Positions 53,667-61,449 of a stretch of 64,000 nucleotides of DNA are shown here, in pieces. A program made the position numbers and the translations under genes. Positions within the stretch are counted from its first letter, which is position 1, and every line of letters starts with the position of its first letter. The notes under the pieces are model-generated. The model was not told the origin of the DNA and searched no databases. It worked only from the letters and a program-made list of their open reading frames with translations. This stretch comes from Novosphingobium sp. HII-3 (GTDB taxonomy: Bacteria; Pseudomonadota; Alphaproteobacteria; Sphingomonadales; Sphingomonadaceae): positions 186,001-250,000 of the forward strand of contig NZ_PPSM01000014.1 in assembly GCF_002916655.1 (NCBI RefSeq), in the 5' to 3' direction.

Positions 53667-55699
53667 CGAAACCCTTTATCGACTATTGCCGCAGCTTATT
53701 CTCTCAACACGCATCGCTGACGCTGGAAAATCTATCGGATGCAAGCTTCGTCATACCTGAAAACGCGCTTGTAACGCTGCCTACGGACACAAATCCTGGC
53801 AGCAGAATTTGTGATGATGATTGGTGCTGGCCGGAGGAATTAATGCCGAACGCTCCCCCATCGCAACGACGTATCCGTCATAGCCTGCCGTGCGATCTAG
53901 AGGCGCTGGGAGGCGCAGGCCTGTTGAGGACAATCAAGCGCTTTTTGGTGCTGTCTATGGTGGCACCGCTCAATAGTCCAATTCGACTTCCCGGATTGCA
54001 GGCACGGCAGCGCCTTCTGAATGAGTTTGCTGGCGACATGATCGCACGCCAGAGATATTCCTTTTCATCTCTCAGCGCCGCTGACTGGGATGAACTGCTG
54101 AATGCCGCAGCCAAGGGGCGCAAAAACCATACCGCGAAGCTTCTCACGCACTTACAGGCTCTTGCCGAATATGGGCGTAGAGGTTTCATCGCTGATTTCC
54201 CGGGACAACTTACCGCGACGGTGGATGATAGTGTAGGCAACGCTTCTTTTGACGAGGAAGACCTCAGAGATGGAAACGGGCATTCTAGCACCGAAATCGA
54301 TATCGTCGTGACTGACGTAACCTATCACCCGCTGGCTGACAGTTATGTCGCGGAGATGGGGCGCCGGTGCTACTTTTACCTCAACGAAATCGGTCCCAAT
54401 CTTGCGAAAATCTTCGCCGACCATCCTGACATGGATGTCAATCGCGAAGAGTGGTTCCCTCGTGGTAGAAATGGCGCGCCGAAGCCGAAAACTGTCTGGA
54501 AAGCACGATCAGATGCATGGAAGCGCAAATTAGCAGATTTTCACTGGATCAAATCTGATGGTTCCGAACTGAAAGAAATTCCGTTCATTTGTGACAATCT
54601 CGTCTTTCCACCTACGAAATGGGACGAACTAGAGCGCATCATAAGTCGCCACGTCGATTCAATTCTACATATTCTTCTGCTGCTTTCCGGCGGACGGAAA
54701 AGCGAGGTGCTTTCACTCAAGCGCTCGGTAATTCTGCGGAATGTTGGCACTGAAGATGAATTTGGGATCATCGACGGTCGGACGATGAAGCCATCTCGGA
54801 CATCGCTGGGCGATAAAAGGAATTGGCCAATTCCCGCGCAGGTCGTCGGCTGGCTGGAAACTCAAGCAGTCTTGGCCAAAGTCTTGGGCCCCGCTGACAG
54901 TGACGGCTTCTGGTGGAGCATGAGCACAACGCACGTCGGCGTAGCGCGTATCGACCCCCATTATCGATGCACTCAGTTCGCCGAGAGGCACGGCCTAACC
55001 CACCTGAATGATGGTAAAGCGCACCCACATCGATACCGCAAAACCATCGCCAGATTAGCTTTGTTGGCCCTCACGGGCGCGCCGATGCTGGTCATGGAAA
55101 TGTTTGGCCACGCCGATATCATGACGACCATGCGCTATCTATTAGCGGACCCGAACATTCTCGCCGATCTACGCGAGATGTTGGGTGAGCGGCGAGCCGA
55201 AGTCGCTCTGAATATCGTTGAAGATCTTGATAATAGTGCAGGCGCTGCGGCGGAAACGCTACGATCCCAACGAGACCGCTTCTTTGATGATTTGAAAATC
55301 CCTTTTAATGAGAGAACGCAGCGTGTCACCCTCATGCAGTTCGTAACTGCCAAACTGCTGGAAGGCGCTGTAGATATCAAAATCATCTATCCTGGTGTTG
55401 TGTGCATACGCGCGCTGGAACAGACTGGCCTGTGCGCTGTGGGCGGCCGGCAGATTGACCCTGCGGCATGTCAGGCAAAATGCCGATTCCGATTGGACCT
55501 CTCCCTTCGGATCGACGAAGTCTATGAAACCATCGAGGATCTCTTCGATTATTATTTCGAGGCCGTCACGGATCAACTTGAGCTGCCGCAAAAATTTTTC
55601 GTTTCCCAGATATTTGATCAGGTTGAAATTTTTCCTGAAATCAAAGAACACTACCAAAATGATAAACGATTTCTTGCCATTGTTGATCAAGTCACATGA
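53663..55699 (+). CDS. tyrosine recombinase 3 of trio
   Basis: 678 residues. The catalytic domain is complete in the parts I can read: R345 (LLSGGRKSEVLSL), H456-x-x-R459 (AHPHRYRKTIA), H483 (MFGHADIMT) and Y492 (TMRYLLAD). A C-terminal extension holds C581, C591, C603 and C607 (LCAVGGRQIDPAACQAKC), like the cysteine tail of the second recombinase. Starts and stops overlap its neighbours by four bases each, giving strict translational coupling. By length and position it recalls Tn554 TnpB. Confidence 0.9.
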   Translation: MTKPFIDYCRSLFSQHASLTLENLSDASFVIPENALVTLPTDTNPGSRICDDDWCWPEELMPNAPPSQRRIRHSLPCDLEALGGAGLLRTIKRFLVLSMVAPLNSPIRLPGLQARQRLLNEFAGDMIARQRYSFSSLSAADWDELLNAAAKGRKNHTAKLLTHLQALAEYGRRGFIADFPGQLTATVDDSVGNASFDEEDLRDGNGHSSTEIDIVVTDVTYHPLADSYVAEMGRRCYFYLNEIGPNLAKIFADHPDMDVNREEWFPRGRNGAPKPKTVWKARSDAWKRKLADFHWIKSDGSELKEIPFICDNLVFPPTKWDELERIISRHVDSILHILLLLSGGRKSEVLSLKRSVILRNVGTEDEFGIIDGRTMKPSRTSLGDKRNWPIPAQVVGWLETQAVLAKVLGPADSDGFWWSMSTTHVGVARIDPHYRCTQFAERHGLTHLNDGKAHPHRYRKTIARLALLALTGAPMLVMEMFGHADIMTTMRYLLADPNILADLREMLGERRAEVALNIVEDLDNSAGAAAETLRSQRDRFFDDLKIPFNERTQRVTLMQFVTAKLLEGAVDIKIIYPGVVCIRALEQTGLCAVGGRQIDPAACQAKCRFRLDLSLRIDEVYETIEDLFDYYFEAVTDQLELPQKFFVSQIFDQVEIFPEIKEHYQNDKRFLAIVDQVT

Positions 55700-56307
55700 G
55701 TGAACGAGGATTGTCTTTGCAGCAGGCCAATGCTGCGGCTCAACGAGACAATGTCAGGCGAAGAATTGCCGTGACAATCATTCAAATCCGGCGTGAAATT
55801 CGAAGTACGGCGGATCCGATAACAGGGCGATGCCGATACATCGCCGATCGTGGTGATGGCCCACGGCTGTTTACGCTCTCTCGTCGTGAGGTGCTGCGCC
55901 GCGCTGATGTGTACAAAAGCACCCTCAATAAGCCGTATCATATTAAGTCACTCCGCGCTGTAAATCGCCTAATCTCGTGGGCTGCGATTAGATGTGCGGA
56001 TAATACAAAAGCGGTCCCATCGATACCTGACGAGTTGGATGCTTCCGCAAGCTCCGAAAAACCACTTTCGTTTGCGCAGCGGGCGTTCACGGAGCGCGAT
56101 GACATCGCCCAGAAGTTCGCTGCGAATGAATTAAAGCTGATTCAAGCAGAAAGAGACCTTCGAATTTGCAAGAAGGATCTGCAATCAGAAAAAGAAAGAA
56201 ACCAGCGATTGATTGATGAGATAATCAACTTGAAGAAGGTTATCATCAATTTCAGGGTAGCTGGTCAGGATAATATCATCCCCTTTACCCCCAATAAGGC
56301 TGAATAA
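55696..56307 (+). CDS. small coiled-coil helper of the recombinase operon (TnpC-like architecture)
   Basis: 203 residues, overlapping recombinase 3 by four bases. An N-terminal helical part (ANAAAQRDNVRRRIAVTI) is followed by a short LSRREVLRRADVYKSTLNKP block that resembles the helix-turn-helix-like unit of TnpC/DUF6262 proteins, and by a C-terminal heptad-rich region (QAERDLRICKKDLQSEKERN) that should form a coiled coil. In Tn554, TnpC steers orientation and stimulates recombination. The match here is by architecture, not confirmed homology. Confidence 0.65.
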   Translation: MSERGLSLQQANAAAQRDNVRRRIAVTIIQIRREIRSTADPITGRCRYIADRGDGPRLFTLSRREVLRRADVYKSTLNKPYHIKSLRAVNRLISWAAIRCADNTKAVPSIPDELDASASSEKPLSFAQRAFTERDDIAQKFAANELKLIQAERDLRICKKDLQSEKERNQRLIDEIINLKKVIINFRVAGQDNIIPFTPNKAE

Positions 56308-56397
56308 TTCCTAATATGGAACACGAAAAATAATGCCCCCATGCTGTGACTCGGATATTGCGTAGGAAGGATCAATCAAATTGGATTTCAGTTCATC

Positions 56398-56808
56398 ATG
56401 ACTAATTTAATTCAGGTTATAGATGCGGAAGATAACCCTACACTGAGCACGGAAATTGAGAACATTCTGATTTCTGCAGGCTTTAGTATCATCGGTTTGC
56501 AAGTCCACGATTCAACCGAGATACCCGATGCTGGTGCTGAGATGGTTGGTCAAATTCAGGATAACCTGATTAATCCTACTCAAGTCTTCATTTTGCCAGC
56601 CGATATTGTAGACAGATCGCATGTTAGCGATAGGTTTATAGAAGAGATGGAGAGAGATCGCTCTGATCGAGGACCATTTGGCGAATACCCTCCGGTAATA
56701 CTTGTTTCGCGTCCTCTTCTTTACGCCCCTGTGCGACCGAATATATTCACAGTATCCGAATTTAGAGATTTGACCACGGATCAGATAACCAAGCTTTTCT
56801 CATTGTGA
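56398..56808 (+). CDS. hypothetical protein with response-regulator-like layout
   Basis: 136 residues. LIQVIDAEDNPTLSTEIENIL near the start and FIEEMERDRSDRGPFG in the middle suggest an alpha/beta fold with acidic clusters; no phospho-acceptor site or DNA-binding segment is evident. It follows the recombinase operon after a 90-base gap rich in A/T and has no clear ribosome-binding site, so it may have its own promoter. I do not recognise the family; a role in regulating or completing transposition is possible. Confidence 0.45.
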   Translation: MTNLIQVIDAEDNPTLSTEIENILISAGFSIIGLQVHDSTEIPDAGAEMVGQIQDNLINPTQVFILPADIVDRSHVSDRFIEEMERDRSDRGPFGEYPPVILVSRPLLYAPVRPNIFTVSEFRDLTTDQITKLFSL

Positions 56809-56868
56809 GGGAGGTATAGAATAGTTCAGGTTTGCTATTATCTGATCATCTTCAAAATGGGAGTGGCC

Positions 56869-56931
56869 ATGGAAATTGTCCGGTCATTGTTACCGAAAAA
56901 ATCTCCGTACGTGATATTGTCTAAAAATTGA
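56869..56931 (+). other. 20-codon frame with good ribosome-binding site
   Basis: ATG at 56869 is preceded by GGGAG five bases upstream and encodes MEIVRSLLPKKSPYVILSKN before a stop. It could be a small peptide, or the truncated N-terminus of a lost gene. There is no other support. Confidence 0.2.
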
Positions 56932-56957
56932 AACAAATTATATAATTGCATTGCGCA

Positions 56958-57227
56958 CTAAGGCGCGGCGTTTCCTGGTAATTTATCGAGCACCTTTCTT
57001 ATCAGCGCCCAAGGACCGTCGCGCCGAGCATGTGAATGCACCTGGGTGCAAATATCAAAGGACGCGATCTCCATTCGTTCTGTTTCCCGTTGAATAATAC
57101 GGGCGGAATAATCGCTTATAGCTGAAAGGCCGCTCTCATTGACGACCTCCATGCGTCCTATTTCAAATGCGCCGGCCGCATGCCCCCCGGGCCAAACTTC
57201 GACTTTCACCACAAGCATTCGATCCAA
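56958..57227 (-). CDS. hypothetical protein, third gene of a small operon
   Basis: 89 residues, starting MDRMLVVKVEVWPGGHAAGAFEIGR, with a beta-rich first half (EVVNESGLSAISDYSARI) and a charged second half ending in LDKLPGNAAP. The gene lies eight bases after the preceding one. I do not recognise a family. It has no membrane segment or signal peptide and may bind a partner from the same operon. Confidence 0.5.
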   Translation of the reverse strand: MDRMLVVKVEVWPGGHAAGAFEIGRMEVVNESGLSAISDYSARIIQRETERMEIASFDICTQVHSHARRDGPWALIRKVLDKLPGNAAP

Positions 57228-57235
57228 CCTCCTGC

Positions 57236-57520
57236 TCAGTCTAGAGTGATATCCTCCTCCGCACCTCTTCCGTGAAGGCGGTAAAGGGTGTTTTGAGTCC
57301 GTATAGTGCTACCTGCGATAATGAGATGGCGTGGGGATTGGACAGCCGAGGTCATGACCCACTTTCCATCAGGGTAGCGCTGGCGCCGATCGTTGAAAAT
57401 TCTCCCGACTAGGCGCATTTCTATGCGGGCTGGATCGAAAGTTCTCAAACCTGTGACCAACAGCCATTCGTGCAGGTCAGCATCAGGCCGTTCTGATAAA
57501 CGAAACCGCGCCTGCGGCAT
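57236..57520 (-). CDS. hypothetical protein, second gene of a small operon
   Basis: 94 residues (MPQARFRLSERPDADLHEWL at the start), basic and beta-rich, with VGRIFNDRRQRYPDGKWVMTS in the middle and TQNTLYRLHGRG near the end. Its ATG overlaps the stop of the upstream gene by one base. No recognised family. The stretch YPDGKW followed by a polar strand suggests a small fold of the DUF-type found in plasmid and island modules. Confidence 0.5.
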   Translation of the reverse strand: MPQARFRLSERPDADLHEWLLVTGLRTFDPARIEMRLVGRIFNDRRQRYPDGKWVMTSAVQSPRHLIIAGSTIRTQNTLYRLHGRGAEEDITLD

Positions 57521-57837
57521 CAGTCATCTCGTCCCCAGAAAATTGCGAAGCCATCCTGGTCGAGTTCGTCCGGCCGATCTCGCAGTTGCAGATGTTTTGG
57601 CAGTGCAAATGTTGAAGGTATCCCCCGCTCAACGATTTCCTTCGCAGGAATGGTCAAGCTGACAATTCGGGCATCCGCATTTATGATCTGTGTGCGGACT
57701 TCACCCCGCCAAGCACGGAGATTGAGGGATATCTCGTCAATTTCCGTGATCCCCTCCCGCTCGAGAAACTCCATCAGCGGCCCGGTGATTCGCTCAAGGT
57801 CGCTAGGGTGGAACTTACCGTTAAGTTTCAAGTGCAT
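57520..57837 (-). CDS. hypothetical protein, first gene of a small operon
   Basis: 105 residues from the ATG at 57837, preceded by GAGGGTG. The sequence MHLKLNGKFHPSDLERITG and later IDEISLNLRAWRGEVRTQI and RIVSLTIPAKEIVERGI read as a compact alpha/beta domain, with LDQDGFAIFWGRDD at the end. An open frame extends upstream to 58122 but its translation (rich in C, G, R) looks noncoding and would meet the integrase relic. Function unknown. Confidence 0.5.
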   Translation of the reverse strand: MHLKLNGKFHPSDLERITGPLMEFLEREGITEIDEISLNLRAWRGEVRTQIINADARIVSLTIPAKEIVERGIPSTFALPKHLQLRDRPDELDQDGFAIFWGRDD

Positions 57838-58117
57838 TGGGTCACCCTCTGTTTCGACAAGGGCGACCGGCAAAAGCCGGGTGTTGGAAACCTGGTCGGT
57901 AGAGCAGGCGCATGCGCCTTTACCCTTGCGGGTTGGACATGCGCGCATGCCACCCGGCCTCATAAAGAAACCGAGTCTACCGAATTCGGGGTTTCCACGC
58001 CCCATCACCGTGTTTTGATCGGCGACACGTCGTAGGTTGCAGATTGGCCATGCATCTGCAAGGCCGGAGTTACCGTTGCGACACAACTGCTCGAGCAGGA
58101 GGTCGATCTCCGCGTGA

Positions 58118-58273
58118 TCCATTCAGGTCCTGCTGGGCCACGGCAAGTTGGAGACCACTGCGCCCTACACCAAGGTGTCGACCCGCACGATCCACGCCGT
58201 GTCGAGCCCGCTCGACCAGTTGATGGCGCTGATGGAGGGTAAAGCACCCACATGGTCAAGCGTAGCGCCCTGA
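58118..58273 (+). pseudogene. C-terminal relic of a tyrosine recombinase (IS91-associated type)
   Basis: Fifty-one codons read SIQVLLGHGKLETTAPYTKV followed by STRTIHAVSSPLDQLMALM and then a stop. This is the C-terminus of an integrase: LGH provides the second histidine and the APYTKV tyrosine is the nucleophile, and the tail RTIHAVxSPLDQL is typical of integrases that accompany IS91-type elements. A stop codon lies directly upstream (58115-58117), so the rest of the gene is lost. Confidence 0.8.
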
Positions 58274-58510
58274 CTGGCGGCGGTATCGAGACTGACACCA
58301 CAGAGCGAACGAAACTGACTCGCCATTGCACTCGAGACTCGGCGTTGCGCCGTCGATCATTGTGCGGACTGGTTGGGTAAGATGTCCGCTACGCGTCCCT
58401 TGTCGGTCGTTCGAGGGCCGATTTGACGCGCTTGACAGTGGACTGACCGGTTTCCCACGCCGAGCAGGTTCGCGGTCATCTGGGATGGGTAGGAAGCGGC
58501 CTATCGGGTC

Positions 58511-58612
58511 CTAGTGGTTTGATTCGGACAGATAGTACCTTTGGGAAATGGCGGAAATCCGCGTATGAGACCGCAATTTCGGAGGAATCATATGTTCCGG
58601 CCTAACCACTAG
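58511..58612. repeat. 102-base MITE-like palindrome
   Basis: The ends CTAGTGGTT (58511-58519) and AACCACTAG (58604-58612) are perfect inverted repeats, and the arms stay roughly complementary inward to a centre near 58556 (GAAATGGCGG pairing with CCGCAATTTC). The outer TA in CTAG fits target duplication by IS630/Tc1-type transposases, so this looks like a nonautonomous MITE. No transposase gene lies in it. The flanking stretch from 58274 to 58688 has no convincing gene. Confidence 0.65.
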
Positions 58613-58688
58613 TCACAAAACGCGAGAGGGAGAACATGCGTCGGGGATTTATCGCATGGAAAGTTCCTCCGACAGGCGCGCATCGAAC

Positions 58689-59405
58689 TCAGGACACTTC
58701 CACCTCTACGACGTAGATCGGGATGGTCTTATCGGGACAGCCTACCTTCGTAACATTGTATGCCGTTTGCTGGCATGTCTCGCGGATGAATTTCAGTGTC
58801 GTGTTGGCGGGTAGCAGTATCTCGCGCTCATGGCTAAGGTCGCCACGGCGATTGAACACATACGCCTTCGTCGCTGCGGTCGCTGTCTCTAGCACTATGA
58901 GATCAAGCCGTCCGGCATCGTATGCCTTGGCCTTCCAGAGTGCGTTTGCGAAGGCGACGTTGGGATTGAACGTTGTCGAAAGCGGGCGACTCATCACAGT
59001 GGTTCCGGTTCCCCCGGTCCAATGCCCGCCATGAAAAAGTATCTGCCCGACATCGAGGGTGTCGCCGCATGTGAGGATGTCGCTGTTTACATCAGCATCG
59101 TTTCTTTTGTCATAGTTCGATTGATAGGTAGCGATGGCTTTGGGCTTCTTCGCCGGCATAGCCTTGATCCATGCCTTGTATTCGGCGCTGGCATCGAGGA
59201 CGCCGCAAATGTAATTACCCAACCCGTTGTCTGGGTAATGCACTACTGTGTGCTTTGCGGCTTCGAGCGCGGTCCTGATGGGATTTTGTCCGCCTGTATA
59301 CGGAAACGTGAACGGATCAATAAGGGCAAGGGCCACAACGCTTCCTATTCCTGAGAAGATTTCTAGTCTCGTGAATGATCTTCTAACCTTGTTCGCGGGT
59401 TTCAT
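58689..59405 (-). CDS. putative ADP-ribosyltransferase-fold protein (toxin-like)
   Basis: 238 residues. An N-terminal hydrophobic span (about 20-35) may be a signal anchor. The C-terminal half has the three motifs of mono-ADP-ribosyltransferases: ILFHGGHW at H125 where RSE-type enzymes have arginine, SRPLSTTFNPNVAF with S143-T-T (STS-like), and SHEREILLP with E193-x-E195, the ExE catalytic pair. The chain then ends with IPIYVVEVEVS, the usual last strand. The first motif resembles the H-G of H-Y-E-type enzymes, so class is ambiguous. It could be a secreted or defensive toxin. No immunity gene is identified. Confidence 0.6.
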   Translation of the reverse strand: MKPANKVRRSFTRLEIFSGIGSVVALALIDPFTFPYTGGQNPIRTALEAAKHTVVHYPDNGLGNYICGVLDASAEYKAWIKAMPAKKPKAIATYQSNYDKRNDADVNSDILTCGDTLDVGQILFHGGHWTGGTGTTVMSRPLSTTFNPNVAFANALWKAKAYDAGRLDLIVLETATAATKAYVFNRRGDLSHEREILLPANTTLKFIRETCQQTAYNVTKVGCPDKTIPIYVVEVEVS

Positions 59406-59496
59406 CACCGAAACGCACGAAAGCAATATAGTATTTTACTATCTTCAACTTATTGCTAGACGTATAGTTTTCATCAACCGTTTTGGGCACTCCATG

Positions 59497-59793
59497 TTAT
59501 TTTGCAGCTTGCATATACAATGTAATTAAGCCGTCCTCGGAAAATTCATGCGAAATGATGAGTGACCGTAAAGGGATCTCCTCGCCATCGAGCCCTAGCA
59601 AATGGCAGGTTTCGGGTAACGCCAAACAAACAACTGACGACGATAATGGGGCATATGCCGCTGGGCCGGTGTCAGGCCAAACCTTTTCGACGGCCTGAAG
59701 CCCGCCTCGCACCCAGCGTTCGAAGGCCGCAGGTCGGCCAGGCGTCCATCCCGGTCGTTCCGTTGACCAGATTACGGTCCCACAAGTTGCCAT
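59497..59793 (-). CDS. hypothetical small protein
   Basis: 98 residues, starting MATCGTVIWSTERPGWTPGRP and ending ISHEFSEDGLITLYMQAAK, with a plausible mix of residues and a SEDGL loop. It lies upstream of the ADP-ribosyltransferase-like gene on the same strand, separated by about 90 bases. No recognised family. It might be a partner or immunity protein for that toxin, which is inference from position alone. Confidence 0.35.
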   Translation of the reverse strand: MATCGTVIWSTERPGWTPGRPAAFERWVRGGLQAVEKVWPDTGPAAYAPLSSSVVCLALPETCHLLGLDGEEIPLRSLIISHEFSEDGLITLYMQAAK

Positions 59794-59986
59794 TTCCAGC
59801 GCCTATTTTGAAGTGCGGCGACCATCGTCATGTTGGCCGTTCTTCGGACGCCTCCAGCCCAATGACTTCGCCTTACATTGATTATCCACTTGAAAGTAAT
59901 GGTTTGAACAATAAGAGCGCTCGAGGATCAACCCCGGCACCACCTTCCCCTAGTGAGCGTCGGACACTCGCTGATGGAGGGATTGC

Positions 59987-61279
59987 GTGACAGGCGAAGT
60001 AGGCAACGCACAGAAGTTAAGGCGCGCAAAGCGCACCCCTTTTACATTGCTACTGATCGCAGTAAGCATATTCTTGTCGAGCTTGCTCCCAATGGGATTG
60101 AGCGAATGGGTGATCCGGCCGGCGAGATACATATCAGAGGCAGCGATGGTCGGCGGATTGGCGGACTGGTTCGCGGTCACCGCACTCTTTCGGCCAATTA
60201 ATATACCTGTATTCTCCTCGCATACTGGAGTCATACCTAGAAACAAGAGCCGTATTGCAAGCAGTATTGGCGAGTTTGTTCAAGTCAACTTTCTCAAAAA
60301 TGAAGCGTTGATCGACATTGTTAAGCGCAACGATCCCGCGAAACTCGTTGCGGATTGGTTTTTGCAACCGACGAATTCCGAGCGCTTCGGAAAGCATAGT
60401 GCCAATCTTTTATATCGGGCAATTAACGAGCTTCACGAAGAAAGCGTGCAAGCGCTCATGTCGAAGACTCTTAGAGACGCCTTCAAGAATGTAGATCTAT
60501 CGCGAAAGACTGGCGAGATACTCGAACTAATGATGTCTGGGGGCAAGCATAATGAATTGCTTGATCAGGCTATAGCTAGCTTGACCGAATCGTTGAGAGA
60601 TCCGAGGGCGCGTGCAAATATCGCAACGGCGATCGCCAAATCCATTCGAGACGAATATCCCAACGGTCAAATTCTAGTGCCGACCGAAGCCGTAGGCAGC
60701 TTCGCTGCAAATAAAATTGCAGGATGGGTCGAGAGTTATTTGAAAAACGTCTCGGAACAACCAGACCATGAAATCCGAGATGCATTCAATAATAAAATTA
60801 AGATACTGATAGTTCACCTGAAAGGTAATAGCGAATTTGCAGCAAAAGGTGAGGAAATTAAGGCGTACATCCTAAGAGATGAAAAGTTCGTCTCCACCAT
60901 GCGTTCTTTGTGGGATGAGCTACGAGGCAGTGTGGAAAAAGATCTGCGAAATGCGAACTCAGAGATCTACAAAAAATTGGTGGCAACTGGAAATTGGATC
61001 GGCACGACGCTTGAAGCAGATCGTGATTTACGTTCCTCGTTCAACCGGCAAGCTGAAACGCTAGTCGAAGAATTTGGCCCCGCCTTGGGTGCGTTCGTTT
61101 CAAGTCACATTGAGCGTACCGTAAACGCCTGGGATGCTAACGAAATGAGTTCCCTGATCGAGGAAAGTATCGGTTCCGACCTCCAACGGATTCGCACCAG
61201 CGGAACATGCATAGGAGGTGCCCTGGGCTTCATTCTGTTTGTCATTGTCGACGTCGTATTCCCGATGGTGCTCCGTTAA
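59987..61279 (+). CDS. DUF445 (YjiN-like) membrane protein
   Basis: 430 residues. TM1 near 20-40 and the DUF445 signature ISEAAMVGGLADWFAVTALFRPI followed by HTGVIPRNKSRIASSIGEF, a long soluble helical region, and a C-terminal helix after DLQRIRTSGTCIGGALGFILFVIVD (the family usually has LQYIRINGTLVGG). This is a conserved inner-membrane family of unknown function. The GC content is low and the start is GTG or ATG near the 5' end. Its presence among element cargo is unusual but chromosomal origin cannot be excluded. Confidence 0.88.
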   Translation: MTGEVGNAQKLRRAKRTPFTLLLIAVSIFLSSLLPMGLSEWVIRPARYISEAAMVGGLADWFAVTALFRPINIPVFSSHTGVIPRNKSRIASSIGEFVQVNFLKNEALIDIVKRNDPAKLVADWFLQPTNSERFGKHSANLLYRAINELHEESVQALMSKTLRDAFKNVDLSRKTGEILELMMSGGKHNELLDQAIASLTESLRDPRARANIATAIAKSIRDEYPNGQILVPTEAVGSFAANKIAGWVESYLKNVSEQPDHEIRDAFNNKIKILIVHLKGNSEFAAKGEEIKAYILRDEKFVSTMRSLWDELRGSVEKDLRNANSEIYKKLVATGNWIGTTLEADRDLRSSFNRQAETLVEEFGPALGAFVSSHIERTVNAWDANEMSSLIEESIGSDLQRIRTSGTCIGGALGFILFVIVDVVFPMVLR

Positions 61280-61449
61280 TCGAGGCTTCAAATTGAGCAC
61301 TAGGGTCCCTTCATGCCCTGACGAGGGAATTGCTGAAACTGTCGGTGACGAATGCGGCGAGAACGGCAGCTATCTTCGCAACTCGGCGCCGATCCGGACG
61401 GTCGGCTGCCGGCCAGGCTATGAGTTTGCGCCACGGAGAGCGCCTGAAG

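Noticed and set aside
57838..58122. 95-residue upstream extension of the first gene of the small minus-strand operon
   Set aside because: It would run to the integrase relic and its translation looks noncoding; the ATG at 57837 has a ribosome-binding site.
59562..59990. Plus-strand 142-codon frame before the DUF445 gene
   Set aside because: Composition is Pro/Arg/Ser-rich without motif and it lies opposite the more protein-like minus-strand frame.
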